Notes: generated by a model from the letters alone, not told the origin. Counted from the first letter of the stretch, positions 1 to 9,991 are shown. The stretch is DNA of 64,000 nt from Bacteroidales bacterium (GCA_016930375.1 JAFGGU010000021.1:60120-124119), one strand, 5' to 3'. A program made the numbers and translations.

Positions 1-75
1 TCAATTTTTTACTGACAGTTAAGGCAAGATCCAGTTTCAGAAATCAATCCTATGTTGCCAGAATCCAAGGTCGGA

Positions 76-1269
76 ATGAAAAAGGAAGCTAAATTCCTCG
101 GCGTCAGCAGGAATATCCTCTTTACGGGTCTGACCAGTTTCCTGACAGACACTTCTGTCAAAATGGTCTATTCCGTGATGCCGATGTTCCTGATGTCTAT
201 CGGGGCTTCAAAAACCACCCTGGCTTTGATCGAAGGAATCGCTGAAAGCACGGCATCGCTGATCAAGGCACTTTCAGGGTTCTGGAGCGATAAAATCGGG
301 AAGAACAAACCTTTCATGATCATTGGCTATGGGATCTCTGCCCTGGTAATTCCGCTGTATGCGCTTGTGATCTCTCCCCTGCATGTGTTAGGTCTGAGGT
401 TCATTGAAAGATTCGGCAAGGGTATCCGGACTGCGCCCCGCGACAGCCTGATTGCCGGCTCGGTGGTTAACGAAGAGACCGGCAAAAGCTTCGGGGTGCA
501 AAAGGCAATGGATAACAGCGGGGCGATTATCGGTCCCCTGGTGGCATTTATAATGCTGTCCATGTTGCCAGGGAACTACCGGCTGATCTTTGTACTCGCC
601 GGCATACCTGCCATACTTTCTGTTTTTGTTATTATTTTCAAGATCCATGAAGCCAAAAGAAACAGGCATGAGCTGTTCACCCGGTTTCACTTCAGGGATT
701 TCTCAGGCAGATATTATTTTTTTCTGGGTATCATTTTTGTTTTTACCCTGGGCAATTCGACCGATGCCCTGTTGATGGTCAAGGCCAATGAAGTAGGAGT
801 CAGGGTGGCTTTGATCCCCCTCGTATACCTGATCACCAATGCAGTATCCGTGCTTGCTTCGGTACCGCTCGGGTCGCTTTCCGACAGGATTGGCAAAGAG
901 AAGATCCTGGTAACAGGCTACCTGCTTTACGCTGTGGTTTACTATGGCTTCGGGATCACTTCAAGCACCGGAACAATAATTGCCCTTTTTGCCCTTTACG
1001 GACTTTATTCAGCTGCTACTGACAGCATACAAAAGGCTTACATCGCGGATATAATCGATAAGAATAAAAATGGCACGGGATTAGGGATCTACAATGCGCT
1101 TATCGGGATCACGTTATTCCCGGCTAGCCTGATTGCCGGGATCCTTTATGACAGGGTGGATTCCAAAGTTCCTTTTTACTTTGGCGCCGCAACTGCTTTA
1201 CTTTCTGCAGTTCTGATGGTTTTTTTCAGGACAGGCGGGAACAAGAGAAACAAGGGGGCGGTTACCTGA
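76..1269 (+). CDS. Major facilitator superfamily transporter
   Basis: Predicted inner-membrane MFS transporter of 397 residues with about twelve hydrophobic segments, the usual family size. The loop after the third or fourth segment carries RFGKGIRTAPRDSLIAG, a signature of a broad MFS subgroup, and a second loop has SDRIGKEK. The substrate cannot be read from the sequence. An in-frame ATG also exists at 52, but the ATG at 76 is preceded by AAGG at a sensible distance and gives a basic N-terminus (MKKEAK), so I prefer it. A P-type ATPase follows on the same strand after 73 bp; they may share a transcript, although a near-consensus -7 element (TATCTTTA, 1293-1300) in the gap could start a separate one. 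Family assignment is firm, function is not. Confidence 0.88.
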   Translation: MKKEAKFLGVSRNILFTGLTSFLTDTSVKMVYSVMPMFLMSIGASKTTLALIEGIAESTASLIKALSGFWSDKIGKNKPFMIIGYGISALVIPLYALVISPLHVLGLRFIERFGKGIRTAPRDSLIAGSVVNEETGKSFGVQKAMDNSGAIIGPLVAFIMLSMLPGNYRLIFVLAGIPAILSVFVIIFKIHEAKRNRHELFTRFHFRDFSGRYYFFLGIIFVFTLGNSTDALLMVKANEVGVRVALIPLVYLITNAVSVLASVPLGSLSDRIGKEKILVTGYLLYAVVYYGFGITSSTGTIIALFALYGLYSAATDSIQKAYIADIIDKNKNGTGLGIYNALIGITLFPASLIAGILYDRVDSKVPFYFGAATALLSAVLMVFFRTGGNKRNKGAVT

Positions 1270-1342
1270 ACGGATTTTTAAGAATTAACTGGTATCTTTA
1301 GCGGATATATTCTATTAAAATTTTAATCATTTAAGATACGTG

Positions 1343-4012
1343 ATGAGACCTTTCTATAACCAAAACCTGGAAGAAACACTTGGTCATTTTGAGGTGACCG
1401 CGGCAGGAGGATTGACTTCAGCCGAAGTCGGGGCAAGGCATGAAAAATACGGATTCAACCAGTTGACGGCCAAAAGGAAAAAAACATTTCTTCAGATGTT
1501 TTTGGCCCAATTCAAAAGCTTCATGATCATCATTCTTCTGATAGCCGCCGCAATTTCCGGAGTGGTGGGAGTTATGGAGGGTGAGGGTTTATTTGACACC
1601 TTTGTCATCCTGGGTATCCTGGTACTGAATGCTTTTATCGGGGCTTACCAGGAGCGTAAGGCTGAATCGTCGCTCGAAGCCCTGAAGAATCTGGCGGCTC
1701 CCAACACCAAAGTTCTGCGTAACGGGCAGATCTTGGAGATTCCTACGCGCGAACTGGTTCCGGGCGATATCGTGATACTCGAGACGGGAGCCATAGTGCC
1801 GGCTGATTTGCGGCTGATTGAAGCAGTGAATCTCAAAGTACAGGAATCAGCCCTGACCGGAGAATCTGTCCCGGTTGACAAGCATACCGAAGCACTGAAG
1901 GATGAAAATATAGCTCTTGGTGACCGGACCAACCAGGCCTTTTCGAGCAGTCTGGTCACCTATGGACGGGGTCGCGGAGTTGTAACTGCCACGGGAATGC
2001 AGACTGAGGTTGGAAAAATTGCGGATATGTTGCAACAGACGGTTGAAACTGAGACGCCTATGAGCCGTCGACTGGAGCAACTGGGCAAGATTTTGGGGAT
2101 TGTGGCGCTCATTATCTGTGCGTTGATCTTTCTGGTGGGCGTATTGTATGGTAATTCTGTGATGAGTATGTTCATGACTGCAGTCAGTCTCGCTGTTGCC
2201 GCCATTCCTGAAGGTCTCCCTGCCGTATCAACCATTGTGCTTGCCATTGGCGTACAGCGACTGGTGAAAAAGAACGCGATCATCCGCACGCTTCCGTCGG
2301 TGGAAACACTCGGCAGCGCCTCCGTCATCTGTTCTGACAAAACCGGAACCCTGACACAGAACAAAATGACCGTTGTTGAAGCCTATGTCAATCATAAAAA
2401 AGATGTAATAAACAGGACTGCTCCTGCCAGTGTGCTGAATGATGAGGAAAACAGGCTGCTGTCCATTTCGGTATTGTGTGCCGACGCGCAGGTCAGAACC
2501 AGGGAGGATGGAAAACATGAATATACCGGAGATCCGACTGAAACAGCGCTCCTTGATTTCGGCATTTTATATGGACAATTGAAAGATGATCTTGAAAAGC
2601 AATATCCACGGGTGGCGGAGATTCCTTTTGATTCCGAACGAAAACGCATGACCACGGTAAACCGGTTGCCGGACGGAGGTACCAGGGTAAATGTCAAGGG
2701 TGGACTTGACGAAGTGCTCAGCGTATGCAGCAGGATCATCATCCACGGGGAAATCAAACCTATCACTGCCAGTGACAAAGAAAAGATCAGCAGGGCCAAT
2801 CTTACAATGGCGGATTCAGCCCTGCGTGTGCTGTCCATGGCCTACAAGGATCTTCCAGAAGCACCTCAGAAGGTGGAGATTGGCGAACTGGAAAACGAAC
2901 TTATTTTCATCGGCCTGTTAGGTATGATTGATCCGGCCAGACCAGAGGTTGTTGATGCTGTGGCCAGATGTAAAACAGCAGGCATTCGGCCGGTTATGAT
3001 TACGGGAGATCATAAAAGCACTGCCCTGGCTATTGCCCGTGAGATTGGCATTTACGATGAAGGAGCCAGGGCCATTACCGGTACTGAGCTCAGCCAGCTC
3101 AGCGATGAGGAATTCACCCAAACCGTATCATCGTATGCTGTGTATGCAAGGGTCGCCCCGGAGCATAAAGTGCGTATCGTGAAAGCCTGGCAGTCCCATA
3201 ATCATGTGGTAGCCATGACCGGTGACGGAGTAAATGATGCACCGGCCCTTAAACAGGCTGATATTGGCGCCGCCATGGGAATTGTGGGAACCGATGTGGC
3301 AAAAGGAGCCGCCGATATGATTCTTACGGATGATAATTTTGCGACCATTGTGTCTGCCGTAGAGGAAGGAAGAAGAATTTATGACAATATTCTGAAGGCC
3401 ATTCAGTTTCTGCTTTCTACCAACGTTGGTGAGATCTTTCTTTTGTTAATCACTTCGGTTTTCAATCTTGGCACGCCTTTGCTCCCCATTCATATTCTGT
3501 GGGTAAACCTGGTGACCGATAGTCTTCCCGCACTGGCACTGAGTGTGGATCCTGCCGAAAAAGGTATCATGAATCGCAAGCCGCGTAGTTCGAAGGGCGG
3601 TTTTATGACCCGGGGGATGGTGTGGAGAGTCATGTACCAGGGAATCATGATCGGTGTCATACCACTCGTATCTTTCCTGATTGGCCTGCATGAACAGGGA
3701 TTGATGCTGGGCCAGACCATGGCATTTTCGACACTCATGTTCGCACAGCTTGTGCATGTTCGCAACCTGCATTCAAATAAGAGATCATCCCTTGCCATCA
3801 ATCCGATGAATAACAAGCCGCTTATCGGTGCGATCTTAATTTCTGCTGCCCTGGCGCTGCTGGTTTTGTTAGTGCCTCCTGTTCGCGAAGCTTTCAGCCT
3901 AACGGCAATGGATGGAAAGCACTGGTTGTTTGTTGTCCTGATTTCGCTCTCGCCCATTTTGATTGTTGACTTGTTTAAGCTATTCAGAATCAATGGCACA
4001 AAGCATGAATAA
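1343..4012 (+). CDS. Cation-transporting P-type ATPase, Ca2+ (P2A) type
   Basis: Inner-membrane ion pump that couples ATP hydrolysis to cation export, most likely Ca2+. In order: N-terminal cation-ATPase domain with the TGES actuator motif (LTGESVPVDK), TM4 PEGLP near residue 290, phosphorylation site DKTGTLTQNK with the aspartate at 332, TGDGVNDAP near residue 626, and a C-terminal membrane block. TM6 reads NLVTDSLPALALS. The PEGL glutamate and the TM6 N and D correspond to SERCA Ca2+ ligands, which favours Ca2+ (or Mn2+) over Na+/K+. Length (889) is normal. The frame can also start at GTG 1340, one codon-pair upstream; ATG 1343 is more natural. A cardiolipin synthase follows after 27 bp on the same strand and is probably cotranscribed. 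Confidence 0.92.
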   Translation: MRPFYNQNLEETLGHFEVTAAGGLTSAEVGARHEKYGFNQLTAKRKKTFLQMFLAQFKSFMIIILLIAAAISGVVGVMEGEGLFDTFVILGILVLNAFIGAYQERKAESSLEALKNLAAPNTKVLRNGQILEIPTRELVPGDIVILETGAIVPADLRLIEAVNLKVQESALTGESVPVDKHTEALKDENIALGDRTNQAFSSSLVTYGRGRGVVTATGMQTEVGKIADMLQQTVETETPMSRRLEQLGKILGIVALIICALIFLVGVLYGNSVMSMFMTAVSLAVAAIPEGLPAVSTIVLAIGVQRLVKKNAIIRTLPSVETLGSASVICSDKTGTLTQNKMTVVEAYVNHKKDVINRTAPASVLNDEENRLLSISVLCADAQVRTREDGKHEYTGDPTETALLDFGILYGQLKDDLEKQYPRVAEIPFDSERKRMTTVNRLPDGGTRVNVKGGLDEVLSVCSRIIIHGEIKPITASDKEKISRANLTMADSALRVLSMAYKDLPEAPQKVEIGELENELIFIGLLGMIDPARPEVVDAVARCKTAGIRPVMITGDHKSTALAIAREIGIYDEGARAITGTELSQLSDEEFTQTVSSYAVYARVAPEHKVRIVKAWQSHNHVVAMTGDGVNDAPALKQADIGAAMGIVGTDVAKGAADMILTDDNFATIVSAVEEGRRIYDNILKAIQFLLSTNVGEIFLLLITSVFNLGTPLLPIHILWVNLVTDSLPALALSVDPAEKGIMNRKPRSSKGGFMTRGMVWRVMYQGIMIGVIPLVSFLIGLHEQGLMLGQTMAFSTLMFAQLVHVRNLHSNKRSSLAINPMNNKPLIGAILISAALALLVLLVPPVREAFSLTAMDGKHWLFVVLISLSPILIVDLFKLFRINGTKHE

Positions 4013-4039
4013 GAACCCTGAAATGTATCGCTTCATTAT

Positions 4040-5491
4040 ATGAACTGGGCATTGCTTATCGAAATAGTTTATTTTATTGTTCTTGCGCTGGTGTGCGTGC
4101 TTATTATTTATAATACGCGTAACACAAGCAAAACACTTGCCTACCTTTTGCTGGCCATTTTTGTTCCTGTGGGAGGCATGGTGTTTTATTTCATGTTCGG
4201 CACCAATATGCGCAAACATATTATTTACAGCAAGAAGCTGATTTCTGATGAGAAAAGACTCAAAAGCCTGAATGAAAAGATTATCTCATCCACTGAAAAA
4301 ATAATAAAATCGAACCGGGAAGAGATAATCGAGGGTGAAGGCCTGATCAATCTGCTGTTACAGGACAATTTGAGCCCGCTTACTGTTGGCAATGAGGTGA
4401 CCTTGCTGATCAACGGCGAAAATAAATTCCCCGAAGTCTTCAAAGCCCTGAAAGCCGCACGCAATCATATCCACCTGGAATATTACATTTATGAGGATGA
4501 CAGAATAGGCAATCTGATGAAGGACATCCTCCTCGAAAAAGCCCGGGAGGGTGTCAAGGTACGCCTTATTTATGATGATTTCGGCAGCCGGTCCATTCGT
4601 AAAACCATTACCAGAGAGTTCAGGGAAGGCGGTGTGGAAGCCTATCCTTTTAACCGGATCAGGCTGCTGTTTTTTGCCAACAGGATCAATTACCGGAACC
4701 ACCGAAAGATAATCATTGTGGATGGCAAGATTGGTTTTACCGGAGGCATCAATATCAGCGACAGATACATCAACGGGGGAAACTACAATACGAAATTGTA
4801 CTGGCGTGACACGCATATACGTATAGACGGCCCGGGGATCTATAATCTTCAGCATACCTTTCTGTGCGACTGGAATTTTTGTTCCGGTCAGAAAATTCAA
4901 CCACTGACCGAATACTTTCATATGGTTCCGCACACCCGCAAGAATTTCAGTGTTCAGATCGCTTCCAGCGGACCTGATTCTCCCAATTCCACGATCATGC
5001 TTTCTTTGCTGAAAGCCATCACCATTGCCAAAAAGGAAATCCTGATCACAACACCTTATTTCATTCCCGGAGGCAGCATTATTGATGGTATTAAAATGGT
5101 TGCACTGGGAGGAGTCACTGTGAAAATTCTGGTACCCGGCATTTACGATTCAGTCATTGTGAACCTGGCAGCCCGGTCGTACTATGGTGAATTGCTGCGT
5201 GCGGGAGTTGAAATCTATCTGTACCGGAAAGGATTTATTCATGCAAAAACCATGGTTATTGATAATTCAATTTCCATTGTGGGAACAGCAAATATGAATC
5301 ACAGAAGCTTTAACCTTGATTTTGAGGTAAACGCCATAGTATATGCAGCAGAATTTGCACAACAATTGAACAAGACTTTTCATGATGACCTTGCAGATGC
5401 CGAAAAAATCGAATATCATCAGTGGAAACTCCGGCCACCTTATGTTAAGCTGGCTGAAAGAACAGTCCGGCTTTTGTCGCCGGTTATGTAG
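4040..5491 (+). CDS. cls: Cardiolipin synthase, phospholipase D family
   Basis: Membrane phospholipid enzyme expected to join two phosphatidylglycerol molecules into cardiolipin. The first 55 residues form two transmembrane segments, as in bacterial ClsA-type enzymes. Two HKD catalytic motifs are intact: NHRKIIIVD (H221, K223, D228) and IHAKTMVID (H401, K403, D408), the latter followed by GTANMNHRSF. Length (483) matches the family. It lies 27 bp after the P-type ATPase on the same strand. Downstream, on the opposite strand, is a decayed oxidoreductase fragment. A transphosphatidylase with a slightly different substrate cannot be excluded, but the N-terminal membrane anchor and paired HKD motifs make cardiolipin synthase the best call. 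Confidence 0.9.
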   Translation: MNWALLIEIVYFIVLALVCVLIIYNTRNTSKTLAYLLLAIFVPVGGMVFYFMFGTNMRKHIIYSKKLISDEKRLKSLNEKIISSTEKIIKSNREEIIEGEGLINLLLQDNLSPLTVGNEVTLLINGENKFPEVFKALKAARNHIHLEYYIYEDDRIGNLMKDILLEKAREGVKVRLIYDDFGSRSIRKTITREFREGGVEAYPFNRIRLLFFANRINYRNHRKIIIVDGKIGFTGGINISDRYINGGNYNTKLYWRDTHIRIDGPGIYNLQHTFLCDWNFCSGQKIQPLTEYFHMVPHTRKNFSVQIASSGPDSPNSTIMLSLLKAITIAKKEILITTPYFIPGGSIIDGIKMVALGGVTVKILVPGIYDSVIVNLAARSYYGELLRAGVEIYLYRKGFIHAKTMVIDNSISIVGTANMNHRSFNLDFEVNAIVYAAEFAQQLNKTFHDDLADAEKIEYHQWKLRPPYVKLAERTVRLLSPVM

Positions 5492-5518
5492 TACTACCTG
5501 CTTTATTGAGCATGAATC

Positions 5519-5650
5519 TCAGCCTATCCTTTCAATGCCCTGTTTCAGGTTTGTCAGCTCCTCCATTTTTACCGGCCGGCCCTCATCGATGCTCTTGCGG
5601 GCGGCCACGCCGATCAGTATGGCCATAGCCAGAAAAAATTTGATCCCATG
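5519..5650 (-). pseudogene. C-terminal remnant of a Gfo/Idh/MocA-family oxidoreductase
   Basis: The minus strand directly after the rhaM stop codon reads in the same frame as rhaM and encodes about 43 residues ending in a TGA at 5519-5521. The segment AILIGVAARKSIDEGRPVKM is the classic C-terminal end of Gfo/Idh/MocA oxidoreductases (AA-RKSI-EG-PVK). The Rossmann domain and the rest of the protein, about 300 residues, are absent. It therefore looks like the stump left when rhaM-side DNA replaced the front of the gene. It has no start codon of its own upstream of the signature, so I do not expect a product. Confidence 0.65.
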
Positions 5651-5659
5651 ATTTTTGCG

Positions 5660-5974
5660 TTATTTCATATAAAAAACTTCTTCCAGGGGAACTGAAACAG
5701 GAGAATGATCCGGATTGGTTTCCATAATGTCAGCCATAAAAGCCCACCATTTCTGAACGATGGGATTCTCACCCAGGTCCTGCGAGGAGCTCTCTCCACC
5801 CTGATCCTGAACAGCAAAAAGCAGATCAGTCTCCTCATCAAAGAAAATGTGGTAATCGCTGACCCCATGATCATGCAATAACTTCACCAACTCGGGCCAG
5901 ATGACGTTGTGCCTGTGTTTATATTCTTCTTTCTGACCCGGATTCAGTTTCATTTTAAAAGCTTGCTTTGCCAT
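5660..5974 (-). CDS. rhaM: L-rhamnose mutarotase
   Basis: Small cytosolic enzyme (104 residues from the chosen start) that interconverts the alpha and beta anomers of L-rhamnose, feeding rhamnose catabolism. The sequence MAKQAFKMKLNPGQKEEYKH is followed by RHNVIWPELVKLLHDHG and DYHIFFDEETDLLFAV, the conserved order of the RhaM/YiiL family (DUF718), including the catalytic His in KHRH. The frame extends eight codons upstream to 5998, but MAKQAFKM is the family N-terminus. No rhamnose isomerase, kinase or aldolase lies in the window, so its pathway partners must be elsewhere. A decayed Gfo/Idh C-terminus follows it in frame. Confidence 0.88.
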   Translation of the reverse strand: MAKQAFKMKLNPGQKEEYKHRHNVIWPELVKLLHDHGVSDYHIFFDEETDLLFAVQDQGGESSSQDLGENPIVQKWWAFMADIMETNPDHSPVSVPLEEVFYMK

Positions 5975-6069
5975 AGGGATAAATTTAAGGATTATCAATT
6001 ATGTGGCCTGTTTAATAATCAAATATATCATTCATTTCGTGGATTTTCAATATACAATCTGGGCTAAAG

Positions 6070-6089
6070 TTTGCACAAAATGGTGCAAA
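6070..6089. promoter_or_regulatory. Inverted repeat between rhaM and PIG-L gene
   Basis: A perfect 7-bp inverted repeat, TTTGCAC and GTGCAAA, separated by six bases, sits in the 245-bp divergent intergenic region between rhaM and the PIG-L deacetylase. Size and symmetry suit a dimeric repressor site, but no regulator gene is adjacent and the protein is unknown. Confidence 0.3.
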
Positions 6090-6219
6090 TGTATTGCCTG
6101 CCTGTTAAACAATTGCTATCTTGCAACCTGATTGCTTACTTGCTGTATGAGGCAGATTGCGCGTGTCGCTGATGAAGTTAACCATTTATGGATTGGATTG
6201 TTAATCTAAAAACGAAAAT

Positions 6220-7119
6220 ATGAAAAGAATATCCTTTGTACTATTAATGCTGGGACTGGTGATGGTTAACATTCCCCTACATGCCCAGGGTCAGACGGAT
6301 CAGAAACTGCATATCATCATTATCGGTGCTCACCCCGATGATCCTGATGAAATGGGCGGCAGTGCCTATAAATGGGCTCAGATGGGTCATGATGTGCTCA
6401 TGGTTTCTGTTACCAACGGTGATGCCGGGCATCAGTCCATCAAAGCTCCGGAATTGGCCAAAATAAGAAGAGAAGAGGCCCGCAAAGCCGGCGAAGTAAT
6501 TGGAATAAGATACATTACGCTGGACAACCACGATGGACAGCTGATGCCAACTTATGAAAACCGGTTGCAGATGATCAGGATCATTCGTGAACAGAAAGCG
6601 GATATTGTCATTTACCCTCGTCCTTATGATTACCACCCCGATCACCGGTATACCGGAACCCTGGTGAATGATGCAGCCTATATGGTGACCGTTCCCACCA
6701 TATTGCCTGAAGTTCCGTTCCTGGCAAAAAATCCTGTGTTTTTGTATATGGCTGACGGTTTTACCCATCCCGAACCTTTTAAACCCGACGTATGCATTGA
6801 CATTGATGATGTTATTGAAAAGAAGATGGATATGTACCACCAGCATACATCGCAGATGTATGAATGGCTTCCCTTTAACATGGGAATCCTGGATCAGGTT
6901 CCTGCTTCAGATTCAGAAAGGCGCGCCTGGATGGGTAAGTTGAGGAAATCAGGTTGGAATGCAGATCCTTACAGGGCCAAACTGGTTGAACTGTACGGAG
7001 CGGAAAGAGGAGGTAAAATCCAGTATTGCGAAGCTTTCCAGGATTCCGAATACGGGACCCGGCTTACCAAGGAAAATATGCACTATTATTTTCCGTTTCT
7101 GCCATCTGCAATAAAATAA
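6220..7119 (+). CDS. Secreted PIG-L family (LmbE-like) deacetylase
   Basis: Likely zinc-dependent de-N-acetylase acting on an N-acetylglucosamine-type sugar outside the cytoplasm. Residues 1-22 are a Sec signal (basic start, hydrophobic stretch, HAQ). The PIG-L zinc motif appears as IGAHPDDPDEMGG near residue 37, followed by VTNGDAGHQ and later YHPDHRYTG, which supply the expected Asp and His ligands. Length 300 is normal for exported members in Bacteroidota. The upstream 245-bp region holds an inverted repeat and may contain its promoter. An M16 protease follows after 39 bp on the same strand without an obvious functional link. The substrate is unknown; family assignment is secure. Confidence 0.87.
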   Translation: MKRISFVLLMLGLVMVNIPLHAQGQTDQKLHIIIIGAHPDDPDEMGGSAYKWAQMGHDVLMVSVTNGDAGHQSIKAPELAKIRREEARKAGEVIGIRYITLDNHDGQLMPTYENRLQMIRIIREQKADIVIYPRPYDYHPDHRYTGTLVNDAAYMVTVPTILPEVPFLAKNPVFLYMADGFTHPEPFKPDVCIDIDDVIEKKMDMYHQHTSQMYEWLPFNMGILDQVPASDSERRAWMGKLRKSGWNADPYRAKLVELYGAERGGKIQYCEAFQDSEYGTRLTKENMHYYFPFLPSAIK

Positions 7120-7158
7120 GAAAGAAATATTCAGTTAAAAACCCTCTAAATTCTGATC

Positions 7159-9975
7159 ATGAAACCTGCTTTGCATCAACTCGTCCGTTTCTGGATATTT
7201 CTGATACTGTGTACATCGTTTTCGCTGCAAATGAGTTTTGCGCAGGACGAATTTGAACAACCTATCCCGGTGGACACAAAGATCAGGATTGGCAAGCTGG
7301 AGAACGGTCTCACCTATTATATCCGGAAAAACAGCAAACCTGAGAACCGGGTTGAAATGAGACTTGTTGTGAAAGCAGGTTCTGTTTTGGAAGATGAAGA
7401 TCAGCTTGGATTGGCCCATTTTGTAGAACACATGGCTTTTAACGGAACCAAGAATTTCGCCAAGAACGAGCTGGTGCATTATATGCAGTCTGTTGGTGTG
7501 CAATTCGGACCTGAAGTAAATGCCTCTACCTCATTCAATGAGACCATGTATATGCTTACACTCCCTACTGATTCGGCCCATATTGTTGAAAAAGGATTTC
7601 AGATCATGGAGGACTGGGCGCATAACCTGACCTTTGACGGAGTAGAAATCGACAAGGAAAGAGGAGTTATCATGGAGGAATGGCGGCTTACCCAGGGACT
7701 CAGTCAACGGTTAATGGACAAGTTATATCCTGCCTTATTTGAGGGCTCACAATATGCAACGAGACTTCCCATTGGAAAAAAAGAAATTATTGAAGGAGCT
7801 CCGCACTATACCATCAGGAAGTTTTATACCGATTGGTACCGGCCTGACCTGATGGCTTTTGTGGTCGTCGGTGACCTTGATCCCGATGCTGTTGAGAAAG
7901 CAATCCGGGATCACTTCAGCGGATTGAAGAATCCTGCAGATCCAAGACCACGCAGAAGCATTGCGGTACCGGATCAACCGGGTACCAAGGTCCTTGTTTT
8001 TTCAGATAAGGAAATGCCGGTTGTTCAGATCGCCATATTCAATAAAGTGAAGCCCGAGAAAGAAGTGCTGCTGAAAGATTACCGGAAAATGCTGGCTTAT
8101 CAAATGGTTACCAGTATGCTAACGCAACGTTTGAATGAATTGAGGGAGCAGGCTGATCCGCCGGTTGTGGGTGCCCAGGCTGCTTACGGTTCCCTGGTAC
8201 CCGAAAGCAATATTTTTCAGCTCATGGCCATGGTACCCGAAAAGGGGATCGAAAGAGGCATTGAAACGTTGATTACCGAGAGTGAAAGAGCAGTCAGATA
8301 TGGTTTTACTGATGGTGAACTATCCCGACAGAAAAAGGAATTCCTGGCCATGATGGAAAATGCCTTTAATGAACGGGATAAAACTTTGTCGGCCAACCTG
8401 GCTGCCGAGTATCTTCGTAATTTCCTTTCCGATGAACCGATTCCAGGGATTGAATTTGAGTACGATTTCGCCAGGAAATACCTGGATGGTATCACACTGG
8501 ATGAGGTGAATGATATATTACGTAAAAATCTGACAAAGGATAACAGGCTGGTGTTTGTGCTGGCCCCCCAGAAAGAAGGTATACAACTTCCGGATGAAAC
8601 GGAGGTTCTGAAGTCAGTTGAATTGGCCGTCAAAAGCGAAATTACGCCTTACCAGGATAAGATGGCAGGCAGTCAGCTTATGAGCGAAAAACCTAAAAAG
8701 GGCAGGATACTGCTTACCAAAAAGAACGAGAATCTTGGCGTTGTTGAGATGAAGTTGTCCAACGGAGCCAGGGTTATTTTAAAGCCAACCGATTTTAAAA
8801 ACGATGAAGTGCTTTTCAGTGCATACAGTCCGGGTGGATACTCGGTATACGGAATGAATGATCACCAGTCGGCTTACTATGCAGACGATATTGTGAATGA
8901 ATGCGGCTTCGCAGAATATTCCAATTCTGATATCACCAAACTGCTGGCAGGTAAAAATGTTTCAGTAAGTCCTTATATCAGTGATCATTATGAAGGCATT
9001 GCGGGTTCATCCTCTCCGAAAGACCTTGAAAGCATGTTTCAAATGACCTACCAGTATCTGACCAGTCCAAGGAAAGATAGTGCCATGTTTGAAACCCTGA
9101 TGTCCCTCCAGAAAGAGTACTTCAAAAATGCTATATCCAGTCCTGAAGCTTATTTCGGGGATCAGTTCACGAGGGCGAAAACCCGGAATCATCCCAGGGC
9201 TGATGTGATCCCTTCAGAAAGTGAACTTGCACAGGTTGACCTCAACAGGATGTATGAAATTTATAACGAGCGTTTTGATGATGTATCTGATTTCACATTC
9301 TTTTTAATCGGATCATTTAAAACAGACAGTGTCAAGCCTTTCATCGAGAACTATCTGGCAAGCCTTCCCTCCATTAAGCGAGAGGAAAGCTGGAAGGATA
9401 TGGGCATACGGCCACCTGACAAAAAAATCGACAAGGCGGTTTACAAGGGAAATGATCCCAAGAGCCTTGTTGGGATTTATTTTGAAACCAGTATGCCCTT
9501 TGATCCCATGGAAGATCATGTTTTTGAGTCACTCGGCCAGCTGTTGTCCATCAGGTATCTTGATGTGATCCGTGAAGAACTCAGTGGGGCATATACCATC
9601 AGTGCTTCCTGTGACCTGGTTAAGATCCCATATTCACGCGTGGCTTTAAATGTTATGATTCCCTGTTCCCCCGAAAATACTAATATGCTGACAAAAGCTG
9701 CCATCCAGGAAATCCGTAAGATCCAGAAAGAGGGTGTTACAGAGGAGGACCTGGTGAAAATCAAGGAAGCGCAACGCCGTGACCTGGAGAGGAATCTCAA
9801 GGAAAACGGATACTGGCTTAGCCGGCTCTCAGGTGCATACATGAATGATGATCCGGGTTTGATCAACAAGGCCGCTGACCGGATCAATGCCCTGAGTTCT
9901 GCGAAGCTTCAGGAAGCAGCCGGAAAGATCAATCTGAAAAAGTATGTGAGGGTAGTTTTATACCCTGAGAAATAA
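7159..9975 (+). CDS. M16 family zinc metallopeptidase (pitrilysin/insulinase type)
   Basis: Large exported peptidase of 938 residues with two M16 halves. An N-terminal hydrophobic signal ends near FAQDEFEQP. The inverted zinc motif HxxEH is present as HFVEHMAF (H87, E90, H91), and the downstream glutamate lies in IDKERGVIMEEW. A second, non-catalytic M16 half begins near residue 530 (GVVEMKLSNGARVIL) and contains the typical R/Y motif SGAYTISASCD near the C-terminus. Such two-domain forms degrade peptides in the periplasm of Bacteroidota. It stands alone between a PIG-L enzyme and superoxide dismutase; the next gene has its own -7 element, so it is probably the last gene of its transcript. 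Confidence 0.92.
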   Translation: MKPALHQLVRFWIFLILCTSFSLQMSFAQDEFEQPIPVDTKIRIGKLENGLTYYIRKNSKPENRVEMRLVVKAGSVLEDEDQLGLAHFVEHMAFNGTKNFAKNELVHYMQSVGVQFGPEVNASTSFNETMYMLTLPTDSAHIVEKGFQIMEDWAHNLTFDGVEIDKERGVIMEEWRLTQGLSQRLMDKLYPALFEGSQYATRLPIGKKEIIEGAPHYTIRKFYTDWYRPDLMAFVVVGDLDPDAVEKAIRDHFSGLKNPADPRPRRSIAVPDQPGTKVLVFSDKEMPVVQIAIFNKVKPEKEVLLKDYRKMLAYQMVTSMLTQRLNELREQADPPVVGAQAAYGSLVPESNIFQLMAMVPEKGIERGIETLITESERAVRYGFTDGELSRQKKEFLAMMENAFNERDKTLSANLAAEYLRNFLSDEPIPGIEFEYDFARKYLDGITLDEVNDILRKNLTKDNRLVFVLAPQKEGIQLPDETEVLKSVELAVKSEITPYQDKMAGSQLMSEKPKKGRILLTKKNENLGVVEMKLSNGARVILKPTDFKNDEVLFSAYSPGGYSVYGMNDHQSAYYADDIVNECGFAEYSNSDITKLLAGKNVSVSPYISDHYEGIAGSSSPKDLESMFQMTYQYLTSPRKDSAMFETLMSLQKEYFKNAISSPEAYFGDQFTRAKTRNHPRADVIPSESELAQVDLNRMYEIYNERFDDVSDFTFFLIGSFKTDSVKPFIENYLASLPSIKREESWKDMGIRPPDKKIDKAVYKGNDPKSLVGIYFETSMPFDPMEDHVFESLGQLLSIRYLDVIREELSGAYTISASCDLVKIPYSRVALNVMIPCSPENTNMLTKAAIQEIRKIQKEGVTEEDLVKIKEAQRRDLERNLKENGYWLSRLSGAYMNDDPGLINKAADRINALSSAKLQEAAGKINLKKYVRVVLYPEK

Positions 9976-9991
9976 ATAAACTTTTTTTTCG

